A stretch of DNA of 64,000 nt from Variovorax paradoxus (GTDB lineage: Bacteria; Pseudomonadota; Gammaproteobacteria; Burkholderiales; Burkholderiaceae_C): positions 2,666,001 to 2,730,000 of the forward strand of contig NZ_JAUSXG010000001.1 in assembly GCF_030815855.1 (NCBI RefSeq), written 5' to 3'. The stretch's first letter is position 1; each line of letters begins with the position of its first letter. Of the stretch, positions 35,764-44,666 are shown in pieces. The notes under the pieces are model-generated. The model was not told the origin of the DNA and ran no database searches. It saw only the letters and a list, made by a program, of their open reading frames with translations. The position numbers were made by a program, and so were the translations under genes.

Positions 35764-36896
35764 GCGACAGCTTCCAGCGCTGCCTGGGTGCGCTGGCTTG
35801 CGTGCGCGGCCTGCTCGGCTTCGAGCTTGCGCACCAGCGGCAGCACCTTCTCGCCGAAGTACTCCACCTCTTCGATGAAGTGCAGGAAGCCCGTCAGGAC
35901 CAGATCGACGCCGATGGCCTTGAGCGCCACGATGCGCTCCGCGATCTGTTGCGGCGTGCCGATCAGGTTGGTTCGGAAGCCGTCGTTGTATTGCACGAGG
36001 TCTTCGAAGGTCGACTTGGCCCAGTTGCCCTCACCCTCGGGCGACGACTTGCCGGCCTGTTTGGCCGCATCGCCGAAGGCATGCACCGCCTCGACGTGGG
36101 CGTGCTTGATGATGTCGGCCAGCACCGCCTTCGCTTCTTCCTCGGTGTCGCGGGCGATGACGAAGGCGTTCACGCCGATGCGCACCGTGTGGCCGTTCTG
36201 CGCCGCCTTGGCCTGGATGTCGTCGATCTGGGCCTTCAGGCCCTCGGGCGTGTTGCCGTTGGTGAAGTACCAGTCCGACACGCTGGCCGCGTTGTCGCGC
36301 GCGGCGCGCGAACTGCCGCCCTGGAAGATTTCGGGGTGGGGCTTCTGCACCGGCTTCGGGCTCAGCGTGTAATCGGTGAAGCGGTAGAAATCGCCCTTGA
36401 AGGTAAAGTTGTCCTGCGTCCAGATGCCCTTGAGCGCGCGGATGAATTCGTTGGAACGGCGATAGCGCTCGTCGTGCTCCAGCCATGGCTCGCCGATGGC
36501 CTGGAACTCGCCCTTGAACCAGCCGCTCACCACGTTGATGGCGATGCGGCCGTTGGAAATGTGGTCGATGGTGGCGATCTGCTTGGCCACCACGGCGGGG
36601 TTCCACGGGCCGGGCAGGATCGCGGCCAGCACCTTGAGCTTGGTGGTCGCATGCAGCAGCGCCTGGCTGAAGGACACCGATTCATGCTGGTACTCCGCGC
36701 CATAGCCGGCGGTAAAGCGGATCTGGCTCAGCGCGTATTCGAAGCCGGCCTTCTCGGCCGCGAGCGCGAGGCGCTGGTTGTACTCCAGGCTCCAGTCGGT
36801 GCGCTGCTCGATGGTGCTGACCACGAGTCCGCCGCTGACGTTGGGCACCCAGTAGGCGAACTTGACGGGGGCGGCGGTGGAAGACGGTTGGCTCAT
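35760..36896 (-). CDS. sfnG: FMNH2-dependent dimethylsulfone monooxygenase SfnG
   Basis: A 378-residue luciferase-family monooxygenase that I recognise as SfnG. The N-terminal FAYWVPNVSGGLVVS, RFTAGYGAEYQHESVSFSQA and INVVSGWFKGEFQAIGE match that family, which converts dimethylsulfone to methanesulfinate with FMNH2 and O2. Methanesulfinate then enters the methanesulfonate route. It is the second gene of the leftward operon, 35 bp after the flavin reductase that should supply FMNH2. Confidence 0.93.
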   Translation of the reverse strand: MSQPSSTAAPVKFAYWVPNVSGGLVVSTIEQRTDWSLEYNQRLALAAEKAGFEYALSQIRFTAGYGAEYQHESVSFSQALLHATTKLKVLAAILPGPWNPAVVAKQIATIDHISNGRIAINVVSGWFKGEFQAIGEPWLEHDERYRRSNEFIRALKGIWTQDNFTFKGDFYRFTDYTLSPKPVQKPHPEIFQGGSSRAARDNAASVSDWYFTNGNTPEGLKAQIDDIQAKAAQNGHTVRIGVNAFVIARDTEEEAKAVLADIIKHAHVEAVHAFGDAAKQAGKSSPEGEGNWAKSTFEDLVQYNDGFRTNLIGTPQQIAERIVALKAIGVDLVLTGFLHFIEEVEYFGEKVLPLVRKLEAEQAAHASQRTQAALEAVA

Positions 36897-36931
36897 GGCT
36901 AGGTTCCTCTTTGTGAACGGTCGATAGGGCT

Positions 36932-37525
36932 TCAGGCGGCCAGCGCCACGGGCGCGGGCTTGCGGGGGGCGGGCGCGGTGGCCGGGGCGGCGTCACGCAG
37001 TTGCGGCACGGCGCGCGCCACGGCCAGCGCGATGCGCTCGCGCAGCGCGGGGTTGGCGATCTCGTAGCCCTCGAAGTCCTTCTCGACCGCGTAGACACCG
37101 ATGGGCAGCGTGCGTGCCTGGAAGAAGCTGAAGAGCGGACGCAACTGGTGGTCGATGACCAGTGCATGGCGGTCGCTGCCTCCGGTGGCAGCGAGCAGCA
37201 CGGGCTTGTCTGTCAGTGCCTCGTGATGAACGAAGTCGAACAGGTGCTTGAAAAGGCCCGTGTACGAACCGCGGTAGACAGGGCTCGCCACCAGCAGCAG
37301 GTCGGCTGACTCGATGGCCGCGATGCTTTCTTCGACGACGGCAGGCAGCTGGTTGCGGTACAGCACGCCGGCAAGCTGCGGACCGATCTCGCCGAGCGAG
37401 ATCACGCGCGTATCGATGGCGATCTCGTCGCCGAATGCGGCCAGCAGTTGATCGACCAGCACCAGCGTGCGCGAGGGACGTTGCAGGCTGCCGGAAACGG
37501 CAACGACTTTCAGTTTTCGACTCAT
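36932..37525 (-). CDS. msuE: NADPH-dependent FMN reductase (MsuE/SsuE-like)
   Basis: A 197-residue flavodoxin-fold reductase that supplies reduced FMN to two-component monooxygenases. Motifs: VAVSGSLQRPSRT (FMN phosphate loop), SADLLLVASPVYRGSYTGLFKHLFD and ATGGSDRHALVIDHQLRPL. The C terminus is Ala-Pro-rich. The start has AGAGGT upstream. It is the first gene of the nine-gene sulfone operon, with a sigma-54 promoter predicted 44 bp before the start. The name MsuE is preferred over SsuE because of the SfnG neighbour. Confidence 0.88.
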   Translation of the reverse strand: MSRKLKVVAVSGSLQRPSRTLVLVDQLLAAFGDEIAIDTRVISLGEIGPQLAGVLYRNQLPAVVEESIAAIESADLLLVASPVYRGSYTGLFKHLFDFVHHEALTDKPVLLAATGGSDRHALVIDHQLRPLFSFFQARTLPIGVYAVEKDFEGYEIANPALRERIALAVARAVPQLRDAAPATAPAPRKPAPVALAA

Positions 37526-37579
37526 GGTGATATGACCTCTGTTTGGAAGCTGCGATCCGTTCGCGGCGCATTGGATATA

Positions 37580-37595
37580 AGCGAATGGCGTGCCA
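37580..37595 (-). promoter_or_regulatory. Sigma-54 (-24/-12) promoter of the msuE-sfnG operon
   Basis: The leftward strand reads TGGCACGCCATTCGCT, against the consensus TGGCACG-N4-TTGCW: the -24 GG and -12 GC are correctly spaced, with one mismatch (C for the second T). Transcription would start near 37569, 44 bases before the msuE ATG. The SfnR-type sigma-54 activator encoded at 41651-42787 is the natural partner. Confidence 0.75.
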
Positions 37596-37678
37596 CTTCC
37601 TTTTCCCTTACGAATCAACGAGTTAGAGCAAATTGGTCGCGGCCCTGCATGCTGAATCGGCAGCAGGCTGCGGGTGAG

Positions 37679-37696
37679 TTGCTGGCGAGACAGCAG
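37679..37696. promoter_or_regulatory. Candidate SfnR-binding dyad 1
   Basis: TTGCTG-GCGAGA-CAGCAG, an inverted repeat of the form TGCT-N8-AGCA, centred about 119 bp upstream of the predicted sigma-54 start. Enhancer-binding activators bind dyads at such distances. Confidence 0.5.
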
Positions 37697-37773
37697 CTCG
37701 GCGGCCATAGTTGTTTGAAGCAGATCGGTATGCGGCCACCGAATGAACGCCAGGCAGCAACCCGGCGAGAAAA

Positions 37774-37791
37774 CTGCTCGGCTGGCAGCAG
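37774..37791. promoter_or_regulatory. Candidate SfnR-binding dyad 2
   Basis: CTGCTC-GGCTGG-CAGCAG, the same TGCT-N8-AGCA geometry as dyad 1, centred about 214 bp upstream of the predicted start and 95 bp from dyad 1. Confidence 0.45.
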
Positions 37792-37818
37792 TGCGATGTG
37801 CAGGCCGGAAAGCACAAC

Positions 37819-37845
37819 GGGCCTGCAACGCGAAGTCGCAGGCCC
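37819..37845 (-). terminator. Hairpin after the DszC-like gene
   Basis: A perfect 8-bp stem GGGCCTGC/GCAGGCCC with an 11-base loop lies 20 bp beyond the stop of the leftward DszC-like gene. It is followed by only a weak T-run (GTTGT), so it may terminate partly or need Rho. Confidence 0.5.
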
Positions 37846-37865
37846 ATTGCATGAGACGCCGGAGC

Positions 37866-39056
37866 TCAGGAATAGAAGCTGGGTTGCGGCACATGCGCAT
37901 TGAGCGCCCAGTCGCCGAGTTCGCGCACCTTGTAGTCCACCGGATCGTGCAGCGTGTGCACGCGCAGGTTGCGCCAGTAGCGGTCCAGGCGCAGCGCGGC
38001 CGTGGTCGCGCGCGCGCCTGTCACCTCGAACATGCGGTGCGCCACCTCGAGGCTCGCGCGCGTGCTCGCGACCTTGGCTGCGGCCACGGCGATGGCGACC
38101 TGGCCGCGCTCGTGTTCATCGAGCGAAGGCCCGCGCAACCAGGCCTGGTCGAACGCTGCCGCCGCCTGGTCGAGCAGCATGCGCGCGCCTTGCAGCGCGA
38201 GCCAGAAATCGCCGTAGTGCGTGAGCACATAAGGGTCTTCGTTTGCCGCCAAAGCCGTCGAGAACAGCCAGGGCCGGCCTTGCTGCAGCGTGAAAGACTT
38301 CGCTTCCTCGAGAGCGCCCTCCCCCAGGCCAAGGTAGATGTTCGCGAGGATCAGTTGCGCAAGCAGCGGACGCAGGCAGGCGAACGGCGTCGAGAGCGGA
38401 CCGGGGTCGAGCAGCAGCTCATTCGACTCGACACGCATGCCGTCGAACAGCACGCTGCCGCTGTCGGTCTGGCGCTGGCCCATGTTGTCCCAATCATCGA
38501 GCACCGTGATGCCCGCGCGCCGCGTGGGCACGACGCCGATCAGCAGGCGGTCGTTCGCGTCGAAGGCCGAGGCGAGCAGCATGTCGGAGTCGCTGGCGCC
38601 CGAGCAGAAACTCTTGCGGCCAGCGAACACGTATCCGCCGTCGACGGCCTGCGCGCGCGTGGACTTGTCCAGCGGGTTCAGCGCATTGCCCCAGAACCAG
38701 CGCTGTTCGCGGGTCTGCTCGATCCACGGCTGCCATTGCGCAGGCTGCGCGAAGAGTTGCGTGGTCGCGAGCAGCAGATGATGAAAGGCGAACAGATGCG
38801 CCACCGAGCTGTCTACACGCGCAAAGCCGCGCACCACATCGAGCGTCTGCTGCCAGTTCGCGCCCAGGCCGCCGAGTTCGGTCGGCACGCTGAGCATCAG
38901 CAGGCCGCTCTCGCGCAGCAGGTCACGCTCGGCCTTGGGCGTGCCGCCGCGCTGGTCGCGTTCGACGGCGGTCTTCGCCAATGCCTGTGCGACGCGCTGC
39001 GCGGTGGCATGCCATGGCACGACTTCGTCGCCGGCCTCCGCGGAGAAATGCTTCAT
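37866..39056 (-). CDS. DszC/SfnB-like flavin-dependent monooxygenase 1
   Basis: A 396-residue acyl-CoA-dehydrogenase-fold protein of the flavin monooxygenase branch (DszC, SfnB). Key blocks are [44 protein letters not shown] and [17 protein letters not shown]. It is strikingly similar to the gene at 40467-41654, with identical blocks such as the GGTPKAERD and [11 protein letters not shown] segments. It overlaps the upstream ssuD by 4 bp, so it acts with that enzyme. A role in desulfurising organosulfur compounds is inferred; the substrate is unknown. Confidence 0.8.
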   Translation of the reverse strand: MKHFSAEAGDEVVPWHATAQRVAQALAKTAVERDQRGGTPKAERDLLRESGLLMLSVPTELGGLGANWQQTLDVVRGFARVDSSVAHLFAFHHLLLATTQLFAQPAQWQPWIEQTREQRWFWGNALNPLDKSTRAQAVDGGYVFAGRKSFCSGASDSDMLLASAFDANDRLLIGVVPTRRAGITVLDDWDNMGQRQTDSGSVLFDGMRVESNELLLDPGPLSTPFACLRPLLAQLILANIYLGLGEGALEEAKSFTLQQGRPWLFSTALAANEDPYVLTHYGDFWLALQGARMLLDQAAAAFDQAWLRGPSLDEHERGQVAIAVAAAKVASTRASLEVAHRMFEVTGARATTAALRLDRYWRNLRVHTLHDPVDYKVRELGDWALNAHVPQPSFYS

Positions 39057-40216
39057 GCGGCGGCCTTCTCGCGCACGGACACTTGCGACGACGGCGGCAC
39101 GATGTCGTTGGCGATGACCTCGCCGAAGGGGCCGGTGATGTTGGCCTGCCCCGCCGGGCGTACATGGTCGAGCGGCAGCAGCGGAAACAGCAGCTCGGCC
39201 ACGCGATAGGCTTCTTCCAGATGCGGATAGCCCGAGAAGATGAAAGTCTCCACGCCAAGCGCCGCGTACTCCCTGATGCGCGCCGCCACCTCTTCCGGGC
39301 TGCCCACCAGCGCCGTGCCCGCACCGCCGCGCACCAGGCCCACGCCCGCCCACAGGTTGGGCGACACCTCCAGCCTGTCGCGCCGCCCGCCATGCAACGC
39401 GGCCATGCGCTGCTGGCCCACCGAGTCGAAGCGCGAGAACGCCTTCTGCGCCGCCGCGATGGTGTCGTCGGTCACGTAGGAAATGAGTTCGTCGGCGGCG
39501 CGCCAAGCCGCCTCGCTGGTCTCGCGCACGATCACATGCAGCCGGATGCCGAAGCGCAGCGTACGGCCATGCTTCGCCGCCGCGGCGCGGGCTTTCGCGA
39601 TCTTGTCGGCCACGTCGGCTGGCGGCTCGCCCCAGGTGAGATAGACGTCGACCTGCTCGCCCGCGAGTTCGATGGCCGCATCCGACGAGCCACCGAACCA
39701 CAGCGGCGGATAGGGCTTCTGCACCGGCGGGTACAGCGTTTTCGCGTTCTCCACGCGCAAGTGCTGGCCCGAGAAGTTGACGGTCTCGCCAGCTGCCACG
39801 CCGCGCCAGATGCGCAGGAATTCGTCGGTGACCTCGTAGCGCTCGGCATGCGTCAGGAAGCTGCCATCGCCGTGCTGCTCGTCGGGATCGCCGCCGGTCA
39901 CTACGTTGATGAGCAGGCGGCCATCGGAAAAACGGTCGAGCGTCGCAGCCTGTCGCGCGGAGACCGTCGGCGAAATGATGCCGGGACGGATCGCCACCAG
40001 GAACTTGAGCCGCTCGGTCTGCGCCGCGAGCGACGAGGCGACCACCCACGAGTCCTCGCAGGAGCGCCCTGTCGGAATCAGCACGCCTTCATAGCCCAAC
40101 TCGTCGGCGGCCTGCGCCACCTGCCGCAGATACCGATGGCTCACGGTGCGCGCACCGCGCGAGGTTCCGAGGTAGCGGCTGTCGCCGTGCGTGGGGAGAA
40201 ACCAGAAAAGTTGCAT
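39053..40216 (-). CDS. ssuD: FMNH2-dependent alkanesulfonate monooxygenase SsuD
   Basis: A 387-residue luciferase-family enzyme that cleaves alkanesulfonates to aldehyde and sulfite using FMNH2. SsuD hallmarks: [15 protein letters not shown] at the N terminus, [40 protein letters not shown] and [13 protein letters not shown]. The length is slightly above E. coli SsuD (381). The start is the standard one, yet the predicted sigma-54 start site falls on the ATG itself and no purine-rich ribosome site precedes it. No ssuE is adjacent; MsuE may supply flavin. Confidence 0.93.
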   Translation of the reverse strand: MQLFWFLPTHGDSRYLGTSRGARTVSHRYLRQVAQAADELGYEGVLIPTGRSCEDSWVVASSLAAQTERLKFLVAIRPGIISPTVSARQAATLDRFSDGRLLINVVTGGDPDEQHGDGSFLTHAERYEVTDEFLRIWRGVAAGETVNFSGQHLRVENAKTLYPPVQKPYPPLWFGGSSDAAIELAGEQVDVYLTWGEPPADVADKIAKARAAAAKHGRTLRFGIRLHVIVRETSEAAWRAADELISYVTDDTIAAAQKAFSRFDSVGQQRMAALHGGRRDRLEVSPNLWAGVGLVRGGAGTALVGSPEEVAARIREYAALGVETFIFSGYPHLEEAYRVAELLFPLLPLDHVRPAGQANITGPFGEVIANDIVPPSSQVSVREKAAA

Positions 40217-40226
40217 GGCACGGTTC

Positions 40227-40242
40227 AGCAGTTAGCGTGCCA
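40227..40242 (-). promoter_or_regulatory. Sigma-54 (-24/-12) promoter of ssuD
   Basis: The leftward strand reads TGGCACGCTAACTGCT, a -24/-12 element with correct GG-GC spacing and one mismatch (C for the first T of TTGCW). Counting 12 bases from the -12 C puts the start at about 40216, the first base of the ssuD ATG, so the message would be nearly leaderless. Confidence 0.7.
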
Positions 40243-40282
40243 GTGGCCTTTGCCCGTGGAAACCCGCCGAAGCGCACAAGTT

Positions 40283-40300
40283 CTGCTGCTGCAACAGCAA
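40283..40300. promoter_or_regulatory. Candidate SfnR-binding dyad 3
   Basis: CTGCTG-CTGCAA-CAGCAA, a TGCT-N8-AGCA dyad within a larger imperfect palindrome GTTCTG...CAGAAC (40280-40306), centred about 76 bp upstream of the predicted ssuD start. Confidence 0.5.
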
Positions 40301-40344
40301 CAGAACACCAGATCTGCTGCACGCGGCGCATGCCGTCGCCTGCA

Positions 40345-40362
40345 CTGCTGCCATGGAAGCAA
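40345..40362. promoter_or_regulatory. Candidate SfnR-binding dyad 4
   Basis: CTGCTG-CCATGG-AAGCAA, the same TGCT-N8-AGCA geometry, centred about 138 bp upstream of the predicted ssuD start and 62 bp from dyad 3. It also lies before the rightward gene at 40467. Confidence 0.45.
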
Positions 40363-40428
40363 AACAAGGATCGATATACGGATCGCATCGTTGGCTGCGT
40401 GCGCCAGCGCCTCCAACATGCTGATGCC

Positions 40429-40444
40429 GCAGCAACCGTGCTGC
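40429..40444. promoter_or_regulatory. Palindrome GCAGCA-N4-TGCTGC
   Basis: A perfect 6-bp palindrome with a 4-base centre, 21 bp before the rightward DszC-like gene. It uses the same half-site as the TGCT-N8-AGCA dyads but facing outward. It could be an operator near the promoter of the rightward operon, for example for autoregulation of sfnR. No clear -35/-10 was identified. Confidence 0.35.
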
Positions 40445-40466
40445 CTGCACACCACCGAGGCCTTGT

Positions 40467-41650
40467 GTGAGCTCCGTTCTCTCTCTTCCGCTTTCCGAAT
40501 CGCCGCACGACATTGCGCGCGACCTCATGCTGCGCTTTGCGTCTACGGCCGTCGAGCGCGACGAGCGCGGCGGCACGCCCAAGGCCGAGCGCGATGCCTT
40601 GCGCGAGAGCGGCCTGCTCGCCTTGAGCATTCCGGCCGAGTTCGGCGGCGGCGGCGCCGATTGGCGGGAGACGTTCGACGTCGTGCGCCTGCTCGCGCAG
40701 GCCGACAGCTCGCTCTCGCATGTGTTCGGCTTTCATCACCTGATGCTCGCCACGGTGCGCCTCTTCGCGCGGCCCGCGCAGTGGGAGCCGTGGTTCGAGC
40801 AGACGGCGCGCCACCGCTGGTTCTGGGGCAATGCGCTGAACCCGCTGGACGACCGCACCGTGGCCAGCCCGCACGGAGGCTGGCGCGAGTTCACCGGCCA
40901 GAAGAGCTTCTGCTCGGGCGCACTCGATTCCGAGATGCTCATCGCGTCGGCGCGCGAGGAAGGCAGCGGCGCCTTCATCGTCGCGGCGGTGCCCACCGGC
41001 CGCTCGGGCATCTTCGTCGCGCCCGACTGGAACAACATTGGCCAGCGCCAGACCGACAGCGGCAGCGTGACCTTCGAGAAGGTGCGCGTCGAGCAGCACG
41101 AGGTGCTGGCCGATCCGGGTCCGCTCTCGACACCCTTTGCCTGCCTGCGCCCGCTGGTGTCGCAGCTCGTGCTGGCCAACATCTACCTCGGCATTGCGGA
41201 AGCGGCCTTCAATGATGCGCGGCATTACACGCTGCACGAGTCGCGCCCGTGGCACGCGGCCAAGGTGGCGCAGATGCACGAAGACCCCTATGTGCTCGGC
41301 CACTACGGCGACTTCTGGGTCGGTCTGGAGAGCGTGCGCGTGCTGGCCGACCGCGCTGCCGACCGGCTCGATGCGGCTTGGCGGCGCGGCCCCGCGCTGA
41401 CCGAGAACGAACGCGGCGATGTCGCGATGGCCGTGGCCACCGCCAAGGTCGCGGCGACGAACACGGGGCTGGACATCTGTACGCGCATGTTCGACGTGGC
41501 CGGTGCGCGCGCCACGCACGGCGGCCTGCGCCTGGACCGCCATTGGCGCAACCTGCGCACCCAGACCCTGCACGACCCCGTGGCCTACAAGCTGCGCGAG
41601 ATTGGCGAATGGGCCCTCAAGCAGCAATATCCCCTACCGACCTTCTACTC

Positions 41651-41654
<4 letters not shown>
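40467..41654 (+). CDS. DszC/SfnB-like flavin-dependent monooxygenase 2
   Basis: A 395-residue paralogue of the protein at 37866-39056, with the same order of blocks: [65 protein letters not shown] start; GTG at 40465 is in another frame, and GAGG lies 7 bases upstream. The stop overlaps the sfnR start (ATGA), so enzyme and regulator are co-translated. It probably acts on an organosulfur compound; the substrate is unknown. Confidence 0.8.
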
Positions 41655-42787
<1,133 letters not shown>

Positions 42788-42789
42788 TC

Positions 42790-42815
42790 AAAAAAAAACG
42801 GGCCCGGTGGGCCCG
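42790..42815 (-). terminator. Intrinsic terminator in leftward orientation
   Basis: A perfect 7-bp stem CGGGCCC/GGGCCCG with a 3-base loop (42799-42815) is preceded on the + strand by nine As. Read leftward this is stem plus nine Ts, an excellent terminator; read rightward it lacks a T-run. All nearby genes are rightward, so it would stop antisense transcription entering sfnR. Confidence 0.6.
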
Positions 42816-43003
42816 CCGAACGTCGCTTCGGGTACGACGAGGAGACACTCACCTCGAAGGCAAGAACGGCCATTCTTCAGGCATCGACGCGAGAAGCCAA
42901 GCACGGAATCCGCATACGCAGATCCGTTTTTGTTCTTTGGCTTCTGCAGCCGCGCGCGATAGCCTGCTGCGGCTCCCGACATTCCCGACAGACAGGGACC
43001 CTC
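42816..43003. promoter_or_regulatory. Leader of the ssuCBA-like genes
   Basis: 188 bp before ssuC with no gene. An AT-rich patch at 42927-42945 (CGTTTTTGTTCTTTGG) could hold a sigma-70 promoter. No sigma-54 element and no TGCT-N8-AGCA dyad were found here. Confidence 0.3.
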
Positions 43004-43885
43004 ATGGAAAGCCTCGCCTCGATGTCCCACGTCTTCGACAACCTTCCGCAAGCGGCGGCCGCGGCCGCGCCCGCCGACACTGCGACCAGGAAAACGGCCC
43101 CGCGCCCGCTGACGCGCAACAAGCTGCTGCTGATCTCGTGGTTCGTGCCGGCTTTCGTGCTGGTGGTGTGGGAGCTGGCGGCGCGCGCCGGCTATCTCTC
43201 CATCCACGTGCTGCCGGCGCCCAGCAAGGTGGCTGCCACGGCATGGCGATTGATCCAGGAAGGCCGCCTGATCAGCGACATGGGCACCAGCCTGCTGCGC
43301 GCGGCCACCGGCTTCGTGATCGGCGGCTCGGTCGGTTTCACGCTCGGCACGGTGGTGGGCTTTTCGCGCCTCGCCGAAGCCTTGCTCGACCGCAGCATCC
43401 AGATGATCCGCGCCATACCCTTCCTGGCGATGCTGCCGCTGGTGATCGTCTGGTTCGGGGTCGACGAGGGCGGCAAGATCTTTCTGGTGTCGCTCGGCGT
43501 GATGTTTCCGATCTACATCAATACGGTGCTGGGCATCCGCCAGGTCGACCCGAAATTGCTGGAGCTCGGACGGGTGACCGGGCTGAGCACTATCACGCTG
43601 ATCCGCCGCATCGTGCTGCCGGGCGCCCTGCCCTCGATCCTGGCGGGCGTGCGCTATGCGCTGGCGGTGGCGTGGCTCGCATTGGTGATCGCCGAGACCA
43701 TCGCCACCAGCTCGGGCATCGGCTACCTCGCGATGGATGCCCGCGAGTTCCTGCGCACCGACGTGATCGTGCTCACCATCGTGGTCTACGCAAGCATCGG
43801 CGTCGGCTCCGACGCTGTCGCCCGGCTTCTCGAACGGCGGCTGCTTGCCTGGCACCCCAACTACGCAGCCTCGGGCCAGCCATGA
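43004..43885 (+). CDS. ssuC: Aliphatic sulfonate-type ABC transporter permease
   Basis: A 293-residue permease of the SsuC/TauC type with about six helices and the EAA loop region ELGRVTGLSTITLIRRIVLPGALPS. The N-terminal 40 residues are Ala-rich and probably cytoplasmic. It is followed by an ATPase (4-bp overlap) and a receptor gene of the same transporter class. Sulfonate specificity is inferred from the family and from ssuD nearby; nitrate/taurine-type relatives are similar. Confidence 0.87.
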   Translation: MESLASMSHVFDNLPQAAAAAAPADTATRKTAPRPLTRNKLLLISWFVPAFVLVVWELAARAGYLSIHVLPAPSKVAATAWRLIQEGRLISDMGTSLLRAATGFVIGGSVGFTLGTVVGFSRLAEALLDRSIQMIRAIPFLAMLPLVIVWFGVDEGGKIFLVSLGVMFPIYINTVLGIRQVDPKLLELGRVTGLSTITLIRRIVLPGALPSILAGVRYALAVAWLALVIAETIATSSGIGYLAMDAREFLRTDVIVLTIVVYASIGVGSDAVARLLERRLLAWHPNYAASGQP

Positions 43886-44622
43886 GCACGCCACGACACA
43901 CCCGCGGCGACGAGGCGCCTGCCGTCGTCGTGCACGGCCTGCAGCGCCGCTACGGCGAGCGCACGGTGATCGGCGGGCTGAACTTACGCGTCGTTCGCGG
44001 TGAGTTCGTCGCGCTGCTCGGCGAAAGCGGCTGCGGCAAGACCACGCTGCTGCGCGCGCTGGCCGGGCTCGACGCGATCGACGGAGGCCGCATCGACGGT
44101 CCGCGTCAGCCCGCCGTGGTGTTCCAGGAGCACCGCTTGCTGCCCTGGGATTCGCTTTGGCGCAATGTGTCGCTCGGCCTCGACGAAGCCACGGGCAAGG
44201 CGCTGGCGCAGACCGCGCTGGCCGAGGTCGGACTCGGCGACCGGCTGGACGATTGGCCCCGCAACCTCTCGGGCGGGCAGGCGCAGCGCGTGGCGCTCGC
44301 ACGCGCCTTGGTACGTGAACCCCGGCTGCTGTTGCTCGACGAACCCTTTGCGGCGCTCGACGCGCTCACCCGCATTCGCATGCACGGCTTGGTGAAGGAG
44401 CTCGTACGGCGCCACAGGCCCGGCGTGCTGCTGGTGACACACGACGTCGATGAAGCCATTGCGCTCGCCGATCGCGTGCTCGTGATGCGCGACGGTGCGA
44501 TCGCGAGCGAGTACGCGGTCTCTCCCGAAGCCAATTCCAGGCGCACGCATCCCGATGCCGCGGCGCTGCGCGAGGCGCTGCTTGCCGAACTGGGCGTGGC
44601 GGCCGAGAGCGCAGACGTCTGA
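43882..44622 (+). CDS. ssuB: Aliphatic sulfonate-type ABC transporter ATPase
   Basis: A 246-residue ATPase of the SsuB/TauB type: Walker A GESGCGKTT, Q loop VFQEHRLLPW (characteristic of this subfamily), signature LSGGQAQRV, Walker B LLLLDEPFAALD and switch His in LLVTHDVDEA. It overlaps ssuC by 4 bp. Confidence 0.9.
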   Translation: MSTPRHTRGDEAPAVVVHGLQRRYGERTVIGGLNLRVVRGEFVALLGESGCGKTTLLRALAGLDAIDGGRIDGPRQPAVVFQEHRLLPWDSLWRNVSLGLDEATGKALAQTALAEVGLGDRLDDWPRNLSGGQAQRVALARALVREPRLLLLDEPFAALDALTRIRMHGLVKELVRRHRPGVLLVTHDVDEAIALADRVLVMRDGAIASEYAVSPEANSRRTHPDAAALREALLAELGVAAESADV

Positions 44623-44666
44623 CTCCATTTCTTTTGTTTCCTGCTTCCGCCGTTCGGCGCATTTTC

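Larger units (their letters stand above)
37526..37865. promoter_or_regulatory. 340-bp intergenic region controlling the msuE-sfnG operon
   Basis: No gene is seen here. Moving leftward it holds a terminator-like hairpin of the flanking gene (37819-37845), two TGCT-N8-AGCA dyads (37774-37791 and 37679-37696) and a sigma-54 promoter (37580-37595). Both flanking genes are read leftward. Confidence 0.7.

Noticed and set aside
40280..40306. The larger palindrome GTTCTG...CAGAAC as an independent operator.
   Set aside because: The arms are imperfect outside the TGCT-N8-AGCA core, so it was counted only as the context of dyad 3.
40217..40466. A sigma-54 promoter for the rightward DszC-like/sfnR genes (TGGCACGGTTCAGCAG at 40217).
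   Set aside because: The GG-to-GC spacing is one base short and the -12 half is poor; no other correctly spaced GG-N10-GC element was seen on the + strand.
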